Shown: positions 56,428-64,000 of the stretch, piece by piece
How positions within the stretch are numbered: the first letter of the stretch is position 1
Layout: every line of letters begins with the position of its first letter
DNA from: Aquatica leii
Taxonomy: Eukaryota; Arthropoda; Insecta; Coleoptera; Lampyridae
Direction: 5' to 3'
Assembly (NCBI GenBank): GCA_035610365.1
Contig: CM069432.1
Span: 224,710,532 to 224,774,531, forward strand
Length of the DNA stretch: 64,000 nucleotides
The notes under the pieces: generated by a model
Database searches by the model: none
What the model was told of the DNA's origin: nothing
The model's input: only the letters and a program-made list of their open reading frames with translations
Program-made: the position numbers and the translations under genes

Positions 56428-57202
56428 GGGTGCGTCTTTCCAACTGTTGGTAAAGTGCCTGTTTGCTTTAACTATTAGGTAGTGCAGTTTTTGCGTCTTT
56501 CAATCGACAGGTAACCGTAACTACGAGATAAATTCACTTAACAACCACTTAGAATTGCCAGCAACTTCAAGTTCGAGGTAGCGCTGTTAACTGCGAGATA
56601 AAAACCCGAACCGTACACGAGTGAGCGCGGAGAAGTACGACGAAACGAATACCTATTCAATTTTCAATATTATCTTAATCTTACCGGTGTTACAGTCGTT
56701 GGTGGCTGGCAGACCTTCAGACAACAACAAGATAATTTATAATAGTTTCTCCTCCCAGGTTGTTAACGGGGTTAAGTCAGACGTGCCACCTCCCGTTATG
56801 AATATTTGCTGTCGATTAGCAGCCTTTTTTTTTCTTAAGTCTTTTTTGATACTATCATACTTGATTTTTAACGATTTTGTAGTCCTCGGCAAGTGCCCAC
56901 TTGCACTGTTAAATTCTGCAGTCAACTGCTCCCACACTTTAACTTAACACAAAATTAATTCAGCACGTGCTCGACTAAAATACAAACAAGGTTTTAGGTT
57001 AGTGTGACTCAAGTATTTGGGTGTGAAGTTAGCGTATATTGCAAAATACGTACTATTCGTCATAGAAACATTCGAAATGTGGTTGGCACTTACCGGCAGG
57101 TTATATTCGTTTTGAAAGACGCAAACGCTGTTTACCAATAAGTTAAATTTATGTCATTGGTAATTAACTGACACGTTACCCAGAACATGGAAAGACGCAC
57201 CC
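56428..57202. mobile_element. PIF/Harbinger-type non-autonomous element
   Basis: Perfect 15-bp terminal inverted repeats GGGTGCGTCTTTCCA (56,428-56,442) and TGGAAAGACGCACCC (57,188-57,202), with weaker complementarity running further inward. The 775-bp element is flanked on both sides by TTA, the 3-bp duplication typical of PIF/Harbinger. The DDE transposase gene is absent. A Myb/SANT-like ORF, the second gene of this superfamily, survives on the minus strand. Confidence 0.9.
56737..56940 (-). pseudogene. Myb/SANT-like DNA-binding protein, truncated
   Basis: VWEQLTAEFNSASGHLPRTT, then LKIKYDSIKKDLRKKKAANR, then FITGGGTSDLTPLTTWEEK. This is the Myb_DNA-bind_5 pattern (WxxIxxxFN ... R...LKxxYxNxKKxxRK ... 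xTGGG) seen in the accessory protein that helps Harbinger transposase reach DNA and the nucleus. The first helix of the domain is missing upstream and a stop follows KLL. It lies inside the Harbinger-type terminal repeats. Confidence 0.75.
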
Positions 57203-60099
57203 TTACAAAAATGAAAATGTACCAGGCAAATTATCGGTAAAATCTTTATGGTAAAATTCCATGAAAAATAAATGTTTACCTGAAACTGCTAAAACCTGTG
57301 TAATATACTGATACACGCTTATTGGCGACGTGAGTTGCAGAACAGTATATAGAAAATTTTGTATCAAACAAAATTACGTTAGCTAAAAAGCATTGACTAG
57401 AAATGGTAAGAGCTACCAAGATTTACATACACAAATCACGAGAATGCATACGCATACGTATAGATATATTGTTGGTTGCCTATACGGCATTCAAACTTTT
57501 TATTAGTTAGATTAGTTAGATTATTAATTAGGTATATAAATGACTACGTGTTAAATATTTAAAAAAAAACTTCTCCAAAATGTTATTCTTTACCAGTCTG
57601 CTTCAATTAATCTTTTGTAATACTTTATAGTATTCCTATTATTTTAAATTTACTTTATTCATACATAAACTATTTTACAATAATTTTTTTTATTTTAAAT
57701 GACGAATAAAAAATAATAATAAATCAACTTGAAATTTATCTACGGAACAAAATAGCAATTATATTGTTTATTAAAAGTCATTACAAATATTGTAAAAAAT
57801 ACTTATAAACTAAAACAATAATTTTGTTTTACTACGATATTACTTACACTATTTTGCAAAGAATTTACCTTCACTAAATAATTTACGCCACGGAGAGAGG
57901 GTTTTGTTTTTTCCAAGAGTGTACCTAAAATCACAAAAAAAATTAAAATACAATTTGTGTAAATGACTTATATTCATCTGTTTAACGTGTTTAGTATAGT
58001 AATAATTCCAATTTGATGTGTAGTTTGAGTCAAGATGTACTTCCGAATATTAATATGGTTAATTGTTCGAATCGTATTATTAACATAAATTACCCACAAT
58101 TAATTTTCAATAAAAAGTACAATTTTTAATTTCTAATGAAAAATTTTTATTTCCCAAGTATTTAAATTGTTTTTGTTAGGTACCTATAATATCGTTGTTT
58201 GACGATTCATTATAGCCAAAGGGCATAAAAAAGTCCGTGAGTTATAAAAAGATATTTATGATAAATAAATTCGTGTATAATTGTAAGATTGTCATATGTA
58301 TATCACTGCATAAACAAAATTGAATTTGCAGAATAGTTTGTCTAATTTAATGACTGAGTAATCAATTATAACTATTGTATTATAACATAAAAAAATTACT
58401 CAGAACTGCAGCAATAACACAATAACGCGTATTTATAATATAAAAAAAAAATAATATATTCTCAAAGAAATTAATTTTTATGCTTCATGTAAAAAAATGT
58501 ATTTAATGTTTAAAACACACTCAATTTATGCGTACTGTTGCTTTTATATCCACTAAAATATGTAGTTAAAAAAGACCAAAATTTATTATTGGCTTCAGTG
58601 GAAAAATGCAAATTAAACTCTTGATAAAACTTTGTTTGCTTCATCAAATTTTTAACATGGTTTAATTGGATTATTTTTTATTACAAGTTTAGACTGTTAA
58701 GAACTGTTGTACACGTTTAGTATACTTTACATCTCTCCGTACTTAAGCAAAATTACATAACATTATAGGATACATAACTGATAATTAAGCTAAAACGAAA
58801 TGTGCCAAGTTTAGCATTATAATAAAACCTCTCATATTTTATTACTAAGATGACTTTAATAATTGTACCAGAATATAAAAATTTTTGATGTTAAAATTTT
58901 TACCACAATTTGTGAGTTGTCAGTGCAAATTTATTATTATTGTATTACCTTTGTACAGTCACTTTGATGAGTTTCTGCATTTTGTAATCCACAAAATTTA
59001 AATTTAAAGTTAAAAAAAAAACGTTAACATCATTTATTATTTGTTGTATTTATTCAATTAATTAAATATAATAAAATTAAGTGTATTTTTATACAATAAA
59101 TTCAATAAATATCGTAAAAAAAAGAAATTGAAAAATACTTAAATAAATTATATTTTATGTAAATTGTATTTTATTTTATAAAAGTGCATTAACTGATCAT
59201 TGCTTTTAAAACTATTAAAATTAAATACTGAATCTAAAAGCATTATTGCTAACATTTTTTTGAACATATGATACTCTGCTTGGGTTATAGATCGCGTCTC
59301 AATGTAGTTTTTAAAACAACAAGTACATAATGGCTTAAACTATATTTATATATCAACATTGCTTCAATTGGTATAAAGCAAAATCTAACAAAAATACTAA
59401 TTTATTTAAATTAAAAAAAAGTATTAAGTTTTTATAACAATTTTTGTTGTTAAAGCTTATTATTTTGTCCTTTAGTTCTGATATACATTAACTAAATATT
59501 CAAAATTACTATAAAGCTTTTCAACTTATGACCTTAAATGTTTAATTGATCCATCGAGCATGGTTTCATTTTGCACTTAATTAATACTTTTGTTATTAGA
59601 ATGTTTGCTTAAATAAATATCAAATATCGTTTAGAATTCTTTTTTTTTTGCTAAAGCAATTTAGTTTTTTTTAATGAACTGTGTTTTTGGGAACCATTTT
59701 AATTTCCGTCATAATTTCAATATTTTTCCATAATAAATAATAATAATAATCGGTGTACTCGAAAGCGGTATATTTTGGACAATTTTTCTTAAACATTTGT
59801 ATACGACTTGGCACTTTGAAAATATTGTTCTCTTAAATCGGTGCAAGTCAAAGTTGTTCCTGTTCAGGTCAATGTAAATTTCGGACAAAAAAACCATTTA
59901 TGAAAACATAACCTGAGTAAAAAAGATTTGGTTTGTAAACTAAATGTTTAAAGTTAAGTAAGCTGTGTTTTGCAAACACACAAATTGTAATTAATTATTA
60001 ATATATTAAAAAAAATAAATTCAAGGTAATCGGAACAAATCAAAGCACTTAATTTTTAACCATTATCAACGTTTAATGGCAGAGCCATTTCATAGTATG
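57203..60099. other. AT-rich DNA, nothing recognised
   Basis: Mostly very AT-rich. An unassigned open stretch at 59709-59897 (-) has no recognised motif. ATTAGTTAG repeats occur near 57,505. Confidence 0.55.
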
Positions 60100-60102
60100 T
60101 TA

Positions 60103-60297
60103 CTATGTATATAAGATAACTGTAAATAAGCTATAATGGCGGTAAACGTTGTAAGTTGATTTTACACCCGTTAATTTCAAAATAGGTTTGAATAAAACTG
60201 CTGGATAAAACCGCAACGTAAAAGACATTGGGGGTAAAACAATGTCAATGCAATTGAGATTGAACAGGATTGGCGAGAGAATACATTCCTGTTGCAC
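60103..60297 (-). pseudogene. LINE reverse transcriptase fragment
   Basis: VQQECILSPILFNLN corresponds to the RT block GVRQGCILSPLLFNLY. The following sequence does not show the YADD box. It marks the low-coordinate limit of recognisable LINE coding. Confidence 0.65.
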
Positions 60298-61647
60298 TCT
60301 CTGGCCTATTTTTACTTCATCCGACCTTTCTTGTCCATTTTTAAATTTCGCTGACTGATTCCAATATCAATTTTTGATGATGCTTCACGCAGTCAAATGT
60401 TTTATTATAATGTACAAAGCATTCATAAACATCTACGTTCATTTCTTTGCAGCGCTGGACAAGTACATTTAAAGAATAGAGCTTCACGTGTACCAAGCTC
60501 TATACCGTCTTCGCAATTACTATATCTCCTAGTGTGTATAATTCTTACATAAACTTTAAGAACGTGTGACAATAGGGTTATTAAGCGGTGGTCGTCGCAA
60601 TTTGTTGCTTCTTTTCTTCTTAGATGAAGGTTAACTTAAGCCAGTGGAGGATGATTTGTCTTGTTTTATATATCTTGTTGAATAAGACTACCAGTTGTTT
60701 AAGAAATTAGCTTTCTTCCGAGTATATTTTTAGAATCTCATCTGGTTCGACAGCTTTTCCATCCGTTTGCAGTTGTATGGCTTATATAATTTCTCTTGTT
60801 ATCTCTAGTCCAATTTCATTTCTTCTGTTTAGCTGCATGTCGTTTGATCTGTATCCGTTAAAAAGTTGTTCCCAAGTTTTTAGCTTGCTTCCAGTGTCCA
60901 ACATAATTTCGTTTTCGTTTCTCAGAATTGTTTCTTGTTGTTTCTTCGTTTTTCTCGGTAGTTTTTTTACTTTCTTGTGTAGATTGAAATTGTTGTGTTT
61001 TTCTTGTAGGTGTTCTATCTCTTAACATTTCTCATTTAGCCAAGTTTCTTGTGCTTCTCTAAATTTCCAACGTATCATTCTATTTAGTTCGTTGTATTTT
61101 GCTACATCTTTTGTTTTAAGTACGCGTCTCTCATCCATTAGATTCATAATTTTTTCTTGTCATCCATTCCTGTTTCTTTCTTGTCTCTATTCTTCTTTCC
61201 GTATAGTTTTTAGTTCATGTTTTATTGCTGTCCAATTTTGATTCGATGCTTTTGTTCATTGTTTCCGTTTGGTCTTTAGATTTCTCATTTAAGTGATTGT
61301 CTATCCGCGTTTTTATTATAGGATCTTTTAGTTTTTTTATATCGGCGGAGTTTGTTATTGGTTGTCTAATAGTCTTCTTAAACCTGTGCATTTAGAATCT
61401 CATAAGTAAATGATTGTGGTCTGAACCTGCATTCGCTCCAAGGTATGTTTTTACCGCTTTTACGAATTTCTTCATATCCTTTTTAACTAGAATGAAAGTT
61501 ATCTGGTTTCAGGTTCTGTCGCCAGGTGATTTTCACGTATACAGCCTTTTGGATTAGAGTTAAAAAATGTATTGCTAACGATGAGATTATTCTCAGCACA
61601 AAATTGGACAAATCTGTCTTCTCGATCACTCCTTTGACCAATCTAAC

Positions 61648-62085
61648 TTAAGAATTGAAATCACCCGTAATGACAGTTATTTCATCCTTTTTCACCAGTT
61701 TTATCATCTCTCCTAGTTTGTCATAGAAATGTTCCACCTCTTCTTCTAATCTATTGCATGTTGGAGTATAAACCTTAATTACGTTCATTAATCTATGGGT
61801 TGTTCCTAATTGTAGCATGATTATTCTGTAACTATAAGGTACACAGTTGATCAGCGATTTATTGGTCTTAGATGACAATATAATAGCAACTCTATGCTGA
61901 TGTTTTGACCCCCCAGAGTAATATACTTGTCCTTCATTAGTTTTTTGTTGGCTAGTGTCAGTCCAACTGACTTCACTTAAACCGAGGATATAGATCTTTA
62001 GACGTTGCCTTTCCTTTTCAACGTTGACTAGTTTTTTTGCCATATACAGTGTTTGGATGTTCCATGTAGCTATGCGTAATGTTTT
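61648..62085 (-). pseudogene. LINE endonuclease domain
   Basis: Endonuclease/exonuclease/phosphatase fold: the asparagine of ATWNIQTLY, the catalytic glutamate in GLSEVSW, a VYYSGG strand, VIKVYTPTC in place of the NVYAPT block, and VITGDFNS with the D-x-N pair. It nicks target DNA to prime reverse transcription. The longest open part is 62,043-61,648, where a stop follows DFNS. The downstream SDHR-type block is not recognisable. Confidence 0.85.
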
Positions 62086-62349
62086 GTTATATAATTGAGT
62101 TTTGTACTATAGCCGATGTAATCAAGATGCGATAGTAGCCTATTGGTTTTTAGTATCAAGTCTTTAGGAAACCATTTTTTGATGCCATTGATCTAGTACT
62201 GACGTAGCTGCTTCTCAACATCAAGGAGTTTAGGATATGTAGGAATAGTCTGATGTAATAGAATGAGGGAAGAGGACCTGATTCCTTTCTGGGAAGGAGG
62301 AAGATGAGAGGAAACAGTAGTTGCCGTAGAGCAAGATTGCAAATTTTTG

Positions 62350-62638
62350 ACATAAATAAATATGAATAGGTTTTTCAATAGTAAAAGACTTAATCTGGAA
62401 CTCCGTATGAGAATGGTGGGGGCCTATGTATTTTTTATGCTTTTGTATGGACGTGAGTGTTGGACCCTTGCATCGCATTTCTTGGGTACGGAAAGTGAGA
62501 AATACCGAGGCACTAACAAGGATGGAAAAAGGAAAAAAACGGCAGGCATGTCTCGGTATAAACGTTGGCATTTACTGTTTCACCCCTTGCAATATAAGAT
62601 CGCAAAATTTCGATCTCCGATGTAGCACACCGAACTAA
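62350..62638 (+). pseudogene. LINE 3' RT fragment in opposite orientation
   Basis: The plus strand reads FNSKRLNLELRMRMVGAYVF, then LLYGRECWTLASHFL, the RT C-terminal signature of the same kind of LINE (LxLRxRxVxxYVxSVLLYGxExWTL). After a frame change VRNTEALTRMEK continues it. It points away from the LINE at 60.1-62.1 kb and lies beyond that element's 5' end, so it is either a second copy or part of a rearranged insertion. Confidence 0.75.
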
Positions 62639-62902
62639 ATTTTTGTCTTCAAGTTTTTGTTTTGTTTTGTATTTAACATTATCTGAACAATTTTCTACAT
62701 TATCGGTATAAAATCCATCATCGCTTTTGTGAGAGAGAGATTATGAAATATTTTTTATTGTCTATCATGATCGCTGTATTGTTCCACATAAATTTGGCGT
62801 AATCTACTATAACAAGTTAGAATTCATCGTAACCGATTGATTGTACAATGTGGACATTAACGTCTTTTACAGTAATTTAACACATTTCTTTTCAATACCT
62901 TC
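62639..62902. other. Unassigned DNA
   Basis: No clear motif. The minus strand is partly open but interrupted. Confidence 0.4.
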
Positions 62903-63145
62903 TTACCGTTTCATAGAAAACATTAAATCTTCTGGATAACTTTCGATAAGAAGTTCCAAATCAGTATTTTGCACTTTCACGGATTCAGTTGTCGCGATTT
63001 CGACGTCCACCGTTTGGTGAATTGAGGTAGTGTATATCTTGTTCAGTTTATGCAATTGTTCAATAACTCCTTTTTGAAAAATTTTGAATGTCTCTTTACC
63101 ATACGAATACAAGCAATATTTACAAAAAATTAAAAAAAGAAACAC
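62903..63145 (-). CDS. Unrecognised open stretch, 80 codons
   Basis: Begins with a hydrophobic segment (FLFLIFCKYCLYSYG), then ETFKIFQKGVIEQLHKLNK and an acidic tail LELLIESYPEDLMFSMKR. The helix-rich middle resembles the coiled region of some repeat-associated proteins, but no family can be named. It may be a small exon-like remnant. Confidence 0.25.
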   Translation of the reverse strand: MFLFLIFCKYCLYSYGKETFKIFQKGVIEQLHKLNKIYTTSIHQTVDVEIATTESVKVQNTDLELLIESYPEDLMFSMKR

Positions 63146-64000
63146 ACTTTTTTGTAAAAATTAAATTTTAGTTGAATTAATTTTATACATTTTAAATGTC
63201 CTGTGTCTTTTTAGAACAACTATGTTATTTGCATACAAAATGTTTGTTAGTTTATTTTTGATAGAACACATTTTTTTTTACAATTTAAACAAAGACTGCA
63301 ATTTATAACTTTAAATTAAAAACTTATAATTTTACTGGTTTGAATGTATTAATATTTACATAAATCAATTAATAATTTTATGCATTACTACAAAACTAGG
63401 ATCATTGGTTTGTGACAGCATTGTATTGAAATTTATTGAAGGGTAAGTGACTTAATAACTTTCTTATTCTAACTAGTAAAGTTAGTTAAAGTTTGCAAAC
63501 CCTTGTAATATCTACCTTAAAATTATGGAGAAAATGTTAAGCTAAGTTACGAAACTATCATTTTAGTATAAACCTATTAGCTTATTCGTAAACTAAAGTT
63601 GATTAGTAAGCAATCATAATTGAGGTAATAATTCTATTACATTTTGCGATTAAATCCTGCAAGTACCTACAAAATACATTTTTCACATAAATTATTTAAA
63701 AAAAACTAAACATTAAAAAATTTGTTTTATTGAAGAAGTATGTGTTAAATATGATACTTTTAAAAATTGCTAATGTGTTGATCTAAACCTACTTTTTTAC
63801 GGTAGCTTTGAAAATGACGCAATTTAATTGTATTTACACAGTTTTAAACTAATGCTAACTAATAAAAAACTATTTGCTTTCATCAAAACAATTTTAAAAC
63901 GATTTGCTTATATTTCAAAAACTATTTGGTTTTCAACAAAACAGTTTTAAAACGGCTGCTCTTTTTTAAAAACAAATAGCAAGCACTAAAACAATTTTAA
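63146..64000. other. AT-rich DNA, nothing recognised
   Basis: Repeated short CAAAACRRTTTTAAAAC-like strings near 63,885-63,995 (CAAAACAATTTTAAAACG, CAAAACAGTTTTAAAACG, AAAACAATTTTAA) suggest a locally duplicated motif. Nothing else is seen. Confidence 0.5.

Larger units (their letters stand above)
60100..62110 (-). mobile_element. RTE-like LINE, endonuclease to mid-RT
   Basis: Minus-strand order: ATWNIQTLYMAKKLVNVEKE (start of the apurinic-like endonuclease, near 62,085), GLSEVSWTD, VITGDFNS, FVQFCAENNLIVSNTFF, then a long lysine-rich linker (LNRMIRWKFREAQETWLNEK; LQEKHNNFNLHKKVKKL; LDTGSKLKTWEQLFNGY), and the RT block ECILSPILFNLN near 60,260. This layout matches non-LTR elements that encode an endonuclease and RT for target-primed reverse transcription. 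Many stops are present, and the RT C-terminus is missing at the low-coordinate end. Confidence 0.8.

Noticed and set aside
1..64000. A defence island, biosynthetic cluster or novel multi-gene system
   Set aside because: No co-oriented intact host genes are present. All strong coding signals belong to transposons.

Overview
This is a repeat-dominated stretch of an AT-rich eukaryotic nuclear genome (A+T is very high by eye). It is most likely from an insect or another arthropod. The grounds are the mix of mobile families: piggyBac, P-element-type transposase, Tc1/mariner of the DUF4817-HTH type, pogo, PIF/Harbinger, hAT, Helitron, Crypton-like tyrosine recombinase, Penelope-like ends, Copia, several Gypsy elements and an RTE-like LINE. 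No bacterial operons, rRNA or convincing tRNA genes are visible, and no host protein-coding gene can be assembled. Apart from two weak splice-site candidates near 11.65 kb and 16.01 kb, everything coding belongs to transposons, nearly all of it broken.

Layout. 1.4-2.3 kb: piggyBac 5' end. 3.7 kb: a hammerhead-like motif. 5.3-8.3 kb: 5'-truncated Gypsy (Gypsy-A, + strand) with a probable 3' LTR. 9.0-9.6 kb: Copia gag remnant (- strand). 11.3 kb: foldback element. 13.9-14.7 kb and 17.5-17.7 kb: two mariner-type remnants. 19.8-20.5 kb: GT microsatellite, a dispersed repeat and a tRNA-like SINE head. 23.1-24.0 kb: P-element transposase pseudogene. 27.1-32.7 kb: Copia-B (- strand), which has itself received a hAT MITE, about 1.5 kb of unidentified DNA, and a Penelope-like inverted repeat with a hammerhead fold. 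35.05-37.21 kb: pogo-type element with TA-flanked 16-bp inverted repeats. 39.8-46.0 kb: Helitron remnant split by a young Gypsy (Gypsy-B, 40,430-45,077, 193-bp LTRs differing at one base, AGGTA duplication). 51.3-53.6 kb: internally deleted Gypsy-C with LTRs, ATAA duplication and a 21-bp minisatellite. 54.5-55.0 kb: tyrosine recombinase fragment. 56.43-57.20 kb: PIF/Harbinger-type element keeping only a Myb/SANT-like ORF. 60.1-62.1 kb: LINE on the - strand, with an oppositely oriented LINE 3' piece at 62.35-62.6 kb. The intervals between are AT-rich and hold nothing I can name.

The genes do not form a pathway. The value of the window is its nested-insertion record: several insertions can be dated relative to each other because the interrupted reading frames and target-site duplications are readable. 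I see no previously undescribed molecular system. The most unusual structure is the hammerhead-bearing 94-bp inverted repeat inside Copia-B.
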